From the NCBI RefSeq assembly GCF_029094505.1, contig NZ_CP119108.1, forward strand, positions 2,914,001 through 2,978,000: a stretch of 64,000 bases of DNA. The letters are read 5' to 3'. A program made the translations under genes and the position numbers. The notes beneath the pieces are model-generated. The model was not told the origin of the DNA, ran no database searches, and was given only the letters and a program-made list of their open reading frames with translations. The stretch's first letter is position 1. Every line of letters begins with the position of its first letter. The stretch is from Microbacterium horticulturae (GTDB taxonomy: Bacteria; Actinomycetota; Actinomycetes; Actinomycetales; Microbacteriaceae). Shown here piece by piece: positions 43,049 to 50,273 of the stretch.

Positions 43049-43464
43049 CGGTCTTCCTCCGTCTCTTCCCCGCGCAGGCGGCGATCGATCTGCTCGATGC
43101 GGTCGTAGAGCTCGTCGAGCTTCTCACCCAGATCGGTGCGCATCGGCGGACTCGCGTGCGGCTGCAGCACCGCGTCGCGCAGCGGCTGCCCCTTCCGCTG
43201 TACGTCTTCAATGGCGCGACTCATCGCCTGCATCACCAGGGACGCCGCGTGCGGCCCGCCCTCGGTCAGGGCGGCATCGGAGAGCGCGACGTCGACGATC
43301 AGCCCGTTGTGGTCGACCGTGACGGCGGCCTCGCCGTCATCCGTCTCACCGACCCCGCGCAGGCCGGCGAGCTCGTCCGACAGCCGTTCGGCGACCGTCG
43401 AGATCTCTTGCGCGCGTTGCAATTGCGCACCGATCGCCACGAGTATGTCCGCCGCAGATTCCAT
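43045..43464 (-). CDS. YbaB/EbfC-like protein (first gene of ESX-associated operon)
   Basis: 139-residue YbaB/EbfC-like protein with an N-terminal helix (ESAADILVAIGAQLQRAQEI), a beta hairpin (GEAAVTVDHNGLIVDVALSD) and a C-terminal helix HAASLVMQAMSRAIEDVQRK, then a charged coiled-coil tail (EKLDELYDRIEQIDRRLRGE). Two such proteins flank the secretion targets in this operon, which is common for ESX-linked loci. The start is ATG at 43464, 68 bp before the cofD stop codon. Confidence 0.78.
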   Translation of the reverse strand: MESAADILVAIGAQLQRAQEISTVAERLSDELAGLRGVGETDDGEAAVTVDHNGLIVDVALSDAALTEGGPHAASLVMQAMSRAIEDVQRKGQPLRDAVLQPHASPPMRTDLGEKLDELYDRIEQIDRRLRGEETEEDR

Positions 43465-43532
43465 GCCCGTCCCTCGTGCTCGTGTCGGATTCCCCTGACC
43501 ACCCTATGAGAAGACGCCGCCGTGTGACAGGC

Positions 43533-44486
43533 TTACGCGTCCAACGCCGCCTGCGCGACACCCTCGCTCGCGGCGGCGTCGTTCATCCACAGCGGAGCGA
43601 CGACCGGATGGATGCCGCAGCCCTGCACCGCGGGCGCGAGAGCGGCGTCCTCCTCGGCCATCACCCAGGCGTCGAGCAGGCCGCCCTCGGCGCGCGCGCC
43701 GTAGTGCGCCGCCACCGCGTCGGAGCGTGTCTCGACACCGATCGCGGTCAAGCACACGTCCGCCATGCCGCGCACGACCTTGCCACCGATGATTCCCGAG
43801 ACACCGACGACGCGCTTCGCCGCCTGAACGGCCTCGCGGATGCCCGGCACCGCGAGGATCGGCCCGATCGACACGACGGGATTCGAGGGTGCCAGCAGCA
43901 CGAGGTCGGCGGCGGCGATCGCCTCGAGCACCCCGGGCGCGGGAACGGCTGCCTCGATACCGGGGTTCTCGAACGCGCGCGGCGCGATGGTCGCACGGTG
44001 ACGCGTCCACCACTCCTGAAAGTGCATCCGCCCGGCATCGGTGACCACGTGCGTGTCGACCTCGGTGTCGGTCATGGGCACCAGGTGCGCGCCGAGGGGC
44101 CAGCGCTGCGAAAGGCGCTCGACCACCTGGCTGACCGACAGGCCCTCGCGCAGCCAGCCGGTGCGGGCCAGGTGCGTTCCCAGGTCGAGGTCGCCCAGGG
44201 TGAACCACGGCCAGCCGGCACCCCAGGCCTGCAACTCGGCGTTCACCCGCTCCGTGTCGCCGGTTCTCCCCCAGCCGCGCACGGTGTCGTTCTGCCCGGC
44301 GAGCGCATAGAGCACCGAGTCGATGTCGGGCTGCAGGCGCACGCCCGACAGCCAGAGGTCGTCGCCGGTATTGACCACCACCGTCGCTTCCGGAGCCTGG
44401 GCGCGCGCGAGGGCGGCGCGCACCCCGAGGGTGAACTTGGCGCCGCCGACACCGCCGGCGAGCACGACGACGCGAAGGGATGTCAC
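43533..44486 (-). CDS. cofD: 2-phospho-L-lactate transferase (F420 biosynthesis)
   Basis: CofD/FbiA, joins the phospholactyl (or phosphoenolpyruvyl) group to FO, giving F420-0 (or dehydro-F420-0); 317 residues. The opening VVVLAGGVGGAKFTLGV is the GDP/LPPG site, VVNTGDDLWLSGVRLQPDID and YALAGQNDTVRGWGRTGDT are family hallmarks binding FO, and VLLAPSNPVVSIGPILAVPGI the phosphate site. The start is ATG at 44486. It is separated from cofC by the six ESX-associated genes. The glutamate ligase CofE/FbiB is not in the window. Confidence 0.95.
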   Translation of the reverse strand: MTSLRVVVLAGGVGGAKFTLGVRAALARAQAPEATVVVNTGDDLWLSGVRLQPDIDSVLYALAGQNDTVRGWGRTGDTERVNAELQAWGAGWPWFTLGDLDLGTHLARTGWLREGLSVSQVVERLSQRWPLGAHLVPMTDTEVDTHVVTDAGRMHFQEWWTRHRATIAPRAFENPGIEAAVPAPGVLEAIAAADLVLLAPSNPVVSIGPILAVPGIREAVQAAKRVVGVSGIIGGKVVRGMADVCLTAIGVETRSDAVAAHYGARAEGGLLDAWVMAEEDAALAPAVQGCGIHPVVAPLWMNDAAASEGVAQAALDA

Positions 44487-44785
44487 GTCTCCAGGCTATC
44501 GGGCCGCGGCATCCACTCTCCTGCGGCCCCGCAACGCGCAGCATCCACTCCCCGTCGCCGACACTTGCCCGCGAACAGCCGGCCCCTGCGACCACCCGTC
44601 CTTGCCCGCGACGGCTCCCGCGACCCGCCCTCGCCTCGGGCGAGGGGATCTGCCGAAGCGAGGACTGATCACGCCGAAACGCCCCTCGCCTCGGCCATTC
44701 CCCTCGCCTCGGGCGAGGGGCGACGGCGTGAAGGGAGCAGGGGTGCGTGCAGACTAGGAAGGCGATAGCTGCCGCGGCCCGCGAC
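44487..44785. other. intergenic region with GC-rich hairpins
   Basis: No gene seen. It holds three copies of CCCTCGCCTCGG, two of them completed to the palindrome CCCTCGCCTCGGGCGAGGG (near 44628-44647 and 44700-44720), plus GCGGCATCCACTC and GCAGCATCCACTC motif copies near 44505-44550. The hairpins probably end the hemD message that stops at 44786. Confidence 0.5.
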
Positions 44786-45595
44786 CTACAGGTGGAACTC
44801 GTCGGACGCGTGCGGCAACGGCAACTGTGAGACGGCATCGATGAGATCGTCGACCGTCTGCTTGCGCGCGACGATGTCGACGCTCAGGCCCACCTTGCGC
44901 GCATCTTTCGCGGTGCGCGGGCCTATGGCCGCGATCACGGTGTCGTCTGGGATGTGCTCGAACTGCTGCCGGACCTGCTCGGCGACCGATCCGCTGGTGA
45001 CGAGAATGGCGTTGATGCGCCCGTTGGCGACGTCGCGCGCAATGCGCTCAGTCACCGGCACCCCGACGGTCCGGTAGGCGACCACCTGGCGCACAGCGTG
45101 GCCCGCGGCGATGAGCCGCTTGGTGAGCACGGGCTTGGCGATCTCGCTGCGCAGCGTAAGCACGCGGCGCGGCTCGGGCTCGAGCGCGATGAGCTCGTCG
45201 GCCATCCCGGCGGCGGAGTTGTCCTTCTCCGGCACGAGGTCGACGCGGTAGCCGACCGCGGTCAGTGCGGCGGCCGTGGTCTCGCCGACAGCAGCGACCT
45301 TCGTCGACGCCGGGATGACGGCCCGGTAGGCGTACAGCACGTCCACCGTGGTGGCGCTGGTGAGCGTGAGCCAATCGAAGGCGCCGTCGGCGAGGTCGGC
45401 GAGCGCCGCCTCGAGCGCGGTGACGTCTTCGGTGGGTGCGAAGTTGATGAGCGGCGCGACGACCGGCACGGCTCCGTGCGAGCGCAGCTTCGCGGCCACG
45501 CCATCGCCCCACGGACCGCCGCGGGGCACGAGAACGCGCCATCCGTTGAGCGGTTTGTCGGTGGTAGCACCGTGAAGGGTTTCGGCTGTGTTCAT
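44786..45595 (-). CDS. hemD: uroporphyrinogen-III synthase
   Basis: Heme/cobalamin/siroheme pathway enzyme that closes hydroxymethylbilane with ring-D inversion; 269 residues, cytosolic. The fold's two-domain pattern is seen in GWRVLVPRGGPWGDGVAAKL, APLINFAPTEDVTALEAAL, DWLTLTSATTVDVLYAY, VAAVGETTAAAL, YRTVGVP and ILVTSGSVAEQVRQQF with IAAIGPRTAKDARKVGL. This enzyme is poorly conserved, but these blocks are typical. The start ATG at 45595 has no clear Shine-Dalgarno; in-frame ATG at 45736 is possible but gives a basic, unlikely extension. hemG lies 1.3 kb upstream on the same strand. Confidence 0.88.
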   Translation of the reverse strand: MNTAETLHGATTDKPLNGWRVLVPRGGPWGDGVAAKLRSHGAVPVVAPLINFAPTEDVTALEAALADLADGAFDWLTLTSATTVDVLYAYRAVIPASTKVAAVGETTAAALTAVGYRVDLVPEKDNSAAGMADELIALEPEPRRVLTLRSEIAKPVLTKRLIAAGHAVRQVVAYRTVGVPVTERIARDVANGRINAILVTSGSVAEQVRQQFEHIPDDTVIAAIGPRTAKDARKVGLSVDIVARKQTVDDLIDAVSQLPLPHASDEFHL

Positions 45596-45751
45596 GTTCT
45601 GGTGTTCAGGGGGTCGGCTGAGGTTTCTACGACGTCGGCCGCCCCACGTTCGAGCAACCGACGGGCGACACCGCACCCGGTACGCATCCTGCGCGTTTCG
45701 GGTCCGCGCCGTCGGCAGCACTCGCACCATTGCCACTGCCTAAGCTCCGAG

Positions 45752-45781
45752 CATACCCCGCGCTGTCAAAAGCAGGGTATG
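45752..45781. promoter_or_regulatory. dyad CATACCC / GGGTATG upstream of hemD
   Basis: CATACCC (45752-45758) pairs with GGGTATG (45775-45781); the minus strand of the loop contains TTGACA. It lies 157 bp before hemD and 18 bp after the end of the membrane-protein operon, so it can be a terminator, a promoter region or an operator. Confidence 0.3.
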
Positions 45782-45798
45782 AGGTGTGGATGTCGCGG

Positions 45799-46080
45799 TC
45801 AGCGGCCCGGGCGCGTGTACAGCGCGACGGCACCCCAGACGAGGGCGCCGACCGCCGCCGCAGCACCGATCACGGCAATCGCAGCCAGCGCGGGATTCTT
45901 GCGCGCGAACACCCGCGCTCGGGCGGTGCCGCGCTCGGTGGCGCGAGCCACCCGCTTGGGCACGTTCGCCTTCTCTTCGATGGCCGCCAGGGCCGATTTC
46001 AGCTCGGCCCGGGCCTTGAGCACCGGGTCATCGATGTCGAGGTCGACGACCGTGCGCGGCAGGCTGCTGTCAGAACTCAT
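45799..46080 (-). CDS. small membrane protein, DUF3618-like
   Basis: 93-residue protein: a soluble helical N-terminus (DDPVLKARAELKSALAAIEEK, basic VPKRVARATERGTARAR), one membrane segment ALAAIAVIGAAAAVGALVWG near residues 68-87 and a short tail. It resembles DUF3618-type proteins found behind phage-holin-family genes in actinobacteria. ATG at 46080 has AAGGATG with good spacing and overlaps the holin gene by 11 bp; ATG at 46089 is the alternative. Role unknown, envelope-associated. Confidence 0.7.
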   Translation of the reverse strand: MSSDSSLPRTVVDLDIDDPVLKARAELKSALAAIEEKANVPKRVARATERGTARARVFARKNPALAAIAVIGAAAAVGALVWGAVALYTRPGR

Positions 46081-46471
46081 CGGCGACATCCTTCACGATC
46101 TTCACGTCTTGGGAGACGGCCTTGCCCGGATTCTCTCGCTGGGTCAGCTTGCGGAAGCGCAGGATGCCCAGCAGCGCGAACACCACAGCGATGACGAGCA
46201 TGATCCCGAACACCACGAGCGCCGACAGCCACACCGGCCACCACGACGAGAGCCCAGCGATGAAGAACGCCCCGAGCGACGGGATCGCCCAGAACAAGAA
46301 GAAGAGGGCGACGACCATCCAGCCGGCGCCGAACCCGGCATCCTTCGCCGATCGGCGCACCCACGTCTTGGCCGCGTCGATCTCGGCGACCACGAGATTG
46401 CGGATGAGCTCCGGCAGCTCACCGATCAGGGAGAGAAAGCCGTCATCGGCGCGATCACGGAAGCGGGCCAT
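46070..46471 (-). CDS. phage holin family (superfamily III) membrane protein
   Basis: 133-residue protein with an amphipathic start (ELPELIRNLVVAEIDAAKTW) and two long hydrophobic segments (WMVVALFFLFWAIPSLGAFF and WLSALVVFGIMLVIAVVFAL), the DUF1469/holin superfamily III pattern. In chromosomes such genes are envelope proteins rather than lysis genes. Middle gene of a three-gene unit, 4 bp after the YtxH-like gene. Confidence 0.82.
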   Translation of the reverse strand: MARFRDRADDGFLSLIGELPELIRNLVVAEIDAAKTWVRRSAKDAGFGAGWMVVALFFLFWAIPSLGAFFIAGLSSWWPVWLSALVVFGIMLVIAVVFALLGILRFRKLTQRENPGKAVSQDVKIVKDVADEF

Positions 46472-46475
46472 GCGC

Positions 46476-46838
46476 TCAGCTCCCGTCGCGGTCGCGGAGG
46501 GCGTCCTTGACCTCGCCCGCCGTGGTCTCGGCGGCGGCCGCTATGTCTTCGGCCGAATCTCTTCCCGTTTCCACCGCGGCGTCCAGCCGCTCCCCCGCGG
46601 TGCCGCGCTCAGAGGCCGCCTTCACGACCTTGACCGTGCCGTTCCACAAGGCGGTCGGCAGCGCCATCGCCGCGGACTTGCCGAGGTCTTTGGCCTTGTC
46701 GACCTGCTTCTGCACAGGGGGAAGGTTCCAGACCTTTTCGGCCTGTTCCTTGATCTGCTCGTAGCGCTCACGGCCGGCGCGCGTACCCAGGACGTATCCC
46801 GCAGCGAGTCCGATCACCAGCCCGACTTTGCCCCTCAT
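46476..46838 (-). CDS. YtxH-like small envelope protein
   Basis: 120-residue protein opening with a short membrane segment (KVGLVIGLAAGYVLGTRAGRERYEQI), the YtxH-type signature, followed by long charged helices rich in Lys, Glu and Ala (QKQVDKAKDLGKSAAMALPT, GRDSAEDIAAAAETTAGEVK). Likely anchored in the membrane with a cytoplasmic helical part; stress-linked in other bacteria. First gene of the YtxH / holin / DUF3618 unit, downstream of hemG by 99 bp. Confidence 0.78.
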   Translation of the reverse strand: MRGKVGLVIGLAAGYVLGTRAGRERYEQIKEQAEKVWNLPPVQKQVDKAKDLGKSAAMALPTALWNGTVKVVKAASERGTAGERLDAAVETGRDSAEDIAAAAETTAGEVKDALRDRDGS

Positions 46839-46937
46839 CCGGTCTCCTCACCTCGTTGCCTCACCCCAGGGTAACGCCGTATGCCGTTTCGGGCATCCAC
46901 TTGACAATTCGCCGATGATGTCGGTGGAAATGCCGGA

Positions 46938-48392
46938 TCAGCTGTCGAACAGCGCTCGACGACGCAAGCGATCGGCGGCGGCCACGGCGTCGGGCACCAC
47001 CTGCGCCAGGCCGCTGCCCGACAGCCACGACCCGGTCGCGGTCAGGTGGGGCACCGCGTCGATCGCGCGGCGGATGTGGTCGGCAGCGGCGTCGTGACCG
47101 CGCAACGCGTGCGGCGGCGCCGCTATGAACCGCGCGCGGTGCGCCGCGCGCACCTGCGACGCATCGAGCGTGATGCCAAAGAGGGCGGATGCCTCGTCCC
47201 GCGCGAGCGCGAACACCTCGTCGTCGCCCATCCCGGCGGTGACGCCGGCGTCGAAGCTCAGCCGCACGACGTGACGCCCGGTGCCGGCGCGATGCGCGAG
47301 CCAGCCCCACTTCGCGGTGAGGTGCAGCACGCTGCGCGCTCGGTGGGTGCCGGGAACGGTCACGACCTCCGCGCCGCGGGGCCGGTCGTTCAGCTCGGGC
47401 GCGTCGACGACCAGGGCGACGGTCTCGACAGCGGCCACGGCATCCCCCGCCGCACCCGCCGACACTCCCGGCGCGACGGCGGCGAGCAGGCGGCGCGCCC
47501 CGGCCTCGTCGCATGCGACGACGACGGCATCGAAGGTCTCGGGGCCGGGCGCCTCGTCGCTCGCGTCCAGCTCGGCGTCAGCGGTCACGACGGCCCAGGC
47601 GTCGCCGGTGCGCTCGAGCGCGGCGACGGTCGTGCCGCAGCGCAGTTCGGCGTCCCGCTGCTGCAAGCGCTGCGCCAAGGCGTCGACGAGACGGCCGGCT
47701 CCCCCGACGAGACCACGCACGTGCGCGCCCTCGGTCCGCACCGCGGCGACGGCGCCCGACAGCGACCCGGTGCGGGTCAGCGCGGCGTTGAGCCCGGGGG
47801 CAGCGACATCGACATCGATGCGATCGGGCGTCGTGCCGAACACGCCGGCCGTCAGCGGAGCGACGAGTCGGTCGAGCACCTTCTGCCCCATGCGCGTGCG
47901 CACGAGTTTGGCGAGGTCCTGCTCATGCCCGATGGTCAGCGGCGGCCGCAGCCGGTCGGCGTATGCGCGCCACACGCCGCCGGTGCCGAGGATGCGCCGG
48001 CACTGATCCGAGAACATGTTCTCGGGAATGCCCAGCACCGTGTCGTCAGGCAGGGGCGCGGCATCAACACCCGGCACTCCCGCGACCCAGCGGGTCTCGG
48101 TGTCGGGCACGACCAGTGCGTCGGCAAGCCCCAGATCGCGCAACCGGTCGTCGAGCGCCGGGGTGACGCTGTCGACGCCCATGTCGACCGGAAGGCCATC
48201 GAGCTCGACCGTGCGCGCAGTGCCGCCGAGCGCGTCGGAGGATTCGAACACAGTGACGTGCGTGCCGACCTTCGCGCACTCAAGGGCGGCGACCAGGCCC
48301 GCGACGCCTCCCCCGATCACCGCGATGCGAATGGATGCGGCATGCCCGGCGAGTTCGCCGAGCGGAACGGATTCGGGATCTGCGGGGGCCAC
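46938..48392 (-). CDS. hemG: protoporphyrinogen/coproporphyrinogen oxidase
   Basis: FAD-dependent oxidase of the HemY/CgoX family, 484 residues, probably membrane-associated. In actinobacteria this enzyme usually oxidises coproporphyrinogen III to coproporphyrin III in the coproporphyrin-dependent heme route. The FAD loop is IRIAVIGGGVAGLVAALECA, then LGGTARTVELDGLPVDMGVDSV split by the FAD site; LVAPLTAGVFGTTPDRIDVD and the C-terminal GSWLSGSGLAQVVPDAVAAA (FAD contact) are typical. The start is GTG at 48392, 12 bp after a GACAAT-like -10, so the mRNA may be nearly leaderless. Divergent from the DNA glycosylase gene. Confidence 0.9.
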   Translation of the reverse strand: MAPADPESVPLGELAGHAASIRIAVIGGGVAGLVAALECAKVGTHVTVFESSDALGGTARTVELDGLPVDMGVDSVTPALDDRLRDLGLADALVVPDTETRWVAGVPGVDAAPLPDDTVLGIPENMFSDQCRRILGTGGVWRAYADRLRPPLTIGHEQDLAKLVRTRMGQKVLDRLVAPLTAGVFGTTPDRIDVDVAAPGLNAALTRTGSLSGAVAAVRTEGAHVRGLVGGAGRLVDALAQRLQQRDAELRCGTTVAALERTGDAWAVVTADAELDASDEAPGPETFDAVVVACDEAGARRLLAAVAPGVSAGAAGDAVAAVETVALVVDAPELNDRPRGAEVVTVPGTHRARSVLHLTAKWGWLAHRAGTGRHVVRLSFDAGVTAGMGDDEVFALARDEASALFGITLDASQVRAAHRARFIAAPPHALRGHDAAADHIRRAIDAVPHLTATGSWLSGSGLAQVVPDAVAAADRLRRRALFDS

Positions 48393-48461
48393 GGGCCTAT
48401 TGTCCCATCCCTGCGTCAGCGCCGCCTGGACGGGGCGCCGCCCGCTTGCGAGACTGGAGGC

Positions 48462-49040
48462 ATGGCCCTGCACCTCACCGCCGACGACGCAGCCGACGAC
48501 CTGCTCACCCGCAACCCGCTGTCCCTGCTGATCGGGATGCTGCTCGACCAGCAGATCGCGATGGAGACGGCGTTCGCGGGGCCGCTGAAGATCGAGCAGC
48601 GGGTGGGGCCGGTGGATGCCGCGACTCTGGCCGACTACGACCCGGAGGAGCTGATCGCTCTGTTCCGGCAGACACCGGCCGTGCACAGGTACCCCGGGTC
48701 GATGGCCGGGCGCGTGCAAGACCTGTGCCGCGCGATCATCGAGGACTGGGGTGGCGACGCGAGCGCGATCTGGACGCAGGGAGACCCCGACGGGCCGACG
48801 GTGTTGAAGCGGCTGAAGGCTCTGCCAGGGTACGGCGAGATGAAGGCGAAGATCTTCCTCGCTCTTCTGGGCAAGCAGTGCGGTTTCGACGGCGAGGGCT
48901 GGCGCGCGGCATCCACCCCCTACGGCGACGAGGGCACGCTGCGCAGCGTCGCCGACATCACGAGCCCGGAGACCCTCGCACGGGTGCGCGAGTTCAAGCG
49001 CGAGATGAAGGCGGCGGCGCGGGCGGCGAAGAAGGGCTGA
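48462..49040 (+). CDS. HhH-GPD family base-excision repair glycosylase
   Basis: 192-residue protein of the helix-hairpin-helix GPD superfamily, annotated as base-excision DNA repair protein in many actinobacteria. The N-terminal block NPLSLLIGMLLDQQIAMETAF is the typical first helix pair; the HhH lies in LKALPGYGEMKAKIFLALLG, and the catalytic Asp position of the GPD loop is not obvious. ATG at 48462 has GGAG closely in front. Damage specificity is unknown. Confidence 0.85.
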   Translation: MALHLTADDAADDLLTRNPLSLLIGMLLDQQIAMETAFAGPLKIEQRVGPVDAATLADYDPEELIALFRQTPAVHRYPGSMAGRVQDLCRAIIEDWGGDASAIWTQGDPDGPTVLKRLKALPGYGEMKAKIFLALLGKQCGFDGEGWRAASTPYGDEGTLRSVADITSPETLARVREFKREMKAAARAAKKG

Positions 49041-49121
49041 CGCGGCCGCCGATTGTCACGGCATCCACCCCTCCCGTCGGAGCGCGCTGTGCCCTAGCCT
49101 GGGCACAAGGAGGTCGAGGTC

Positions 49122-49961
49122 ATGAGCGAGAAGATCGTGGTCGGACTTTCCGCCGCACCCGTGTCAGAGCGGGTCGTGACATGGGCGGAGCAGCATGCGA
49201 AGGCGCTCGGGCAGAGCGTCGAGCTGGTCACCATCGTCGGCGGTGGCGTGGGCGCGGTCGGCGAAGACAGCATCGCCCAGACCGCGCACGAAGCTGCCCA
49301 GCAGATGCTCGCCACACACGCCGCACGCCTGAAGGAGGCGGGAGTGGATGTCACGGTCCGCGTCGAACGGGGCAACCCGGTGGCCGTGCTGGTCGAGGCA
49401 TCGGAGGGTGCCACGCTGCTCGTGATCGGCAGCGATTCGAAGGGGCCGGGGTCGGGATCGGTGCGCGGAGCGCACGGCATCCGGATCAGTGCCGCCGCGA
49501 AGAGCCCCGTGGTGGTCGTGCCTGATTTCGATGTGTCGGGGCGCTCGGGCGTGCTCGTCGGCACCGACGGCTCAGAGGTGTCGGCAGCCGCCGTGCGGTT
49601 CGCGGCGATCGAAGCCGTTCGGCTGGGCGAGTCGCTGACCGCGCTGAGCGTCTGGACTCCGATGCCGATCCCCGGTCCGCTCAGCGGCTACCCCGAGCCG
49701 TATCTCGATGACATGCAGGGAGTCACCGCCGAGATTCTGCGCGGCGCGCTCGCCTCGGTGCGTGAGGAGCACCCCGACCTCGAGATCGTCGAGCGCGTGG
49801 AGTGCGGGTATCCGTCGACGATCATCACCGAGCTCGCGCACGACGCGCGCCTGGCCGTCGTCGGCAGCCACGGCCGCGGCGCGTTCGCCCGACTGCTGCT
49901 GGGCTCGATCAGCCACGAAGTGCTCGCGCGGTTGGGTACGGTCACCGCGATCGTGCGCTGA
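49122..49961 (+). CDS. universal stress protein, two UspA domains
   Basis: 279-residue cytosolic tandem UspA protein. Domain 1 (residues 1-135) has a worn ATP motif (LLVIGSDSKGPGSGSVRGAH); domain 2 (140-279) has the intact G-x2-G-x9-G-S pattern in VVGSHGRGAFARLLLGSISH, which binds ATP. A GGAGG sequence stands 10 bp before the ATG. Roles in family: survival under starvation, hypoxia or oxidative stress. Monocistronic. Confidence 0.92.
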   Translation: MSEKIVVGLSAAPVSERVVTWAEQHAKALGQSVELVTIVGGGVGAVGEDSIAQTAHEAAQQMLATHAARLKEAGVDVTVRVERGNPVAVLVEASEGATLLVIGSDSKGPGSGSVRGAHGIRISAAAKSPVVVVPDFDVSGRSGVLVGTDGSEVSAAAVRFAAIEAVRLGESLTALSVWTPMPIPGPLSGYPEPYLDDMQGVTAEILRGALASVREEHPDLEIVERVECGYPSTIITELAHDARLAVVGSHGRGAFARLLLGSISHEVLARLGTVTAIVR

Positions 49962-50273
49962 GCGGGGTGGATGCCGCGGCGACCGCCGCCGCTCGAGGAT
50001 GCTCTCGACCAGCTGACGTGCCTCATCAACACTTCGACGTCTCGCCGCCTTCGCGCGACGTCGCGGATTCCCGCCGTGTCTCTGCTCCCGGCACTCTCCA
50101 TTTGCGTAGTGAACCTCCCGTTCACACAGCCGAATGGTGCCCGCTGCCGCGGCCGGTGCCCTGCGAGGGACGCCGGCGGGCTGTGTGAACGGGAGGTTCA
50201 ATGCCGTTTTCGGGCATGTGGCTGAGCTCTCGGGTGCATCCTGCGAATCCCTCGCAGCCACGGCGTCCTTCGC
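49962..50273. other. 312-bp intergenic region between convergent genes
   Basis: It holds GGATGCCGCGG (near 49968), a long hairpin at 50110-50200 and a small hairpin ATGCCG-TTTT-CGGGCAT near 50202-50217. A minus-strand reading near 49990-50060 looks faintly protein-like but has no start, so no gene is called. Confidence 0.5.
50110..50200. repeat. 22-bp perfect inverted repeat spaced by 47 bp
   Basis: The left arm 50110-50131 begins TGAACCTCCCGTTCACACAG and pairs without mismatch with 50179-50200. Such long arms can be a bidirectional terminator or the ends of a small (91-bp) MITE-like element. Confidence 0.8.

Noticed and set aside
49990..50110. Minus-strand reading KAARRRSVDEARQLVESILE that looks like a protein C-terminus
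   Set aside because: No start codon, no ribosome site and no domain could be assigned; at most a decayed remnant.
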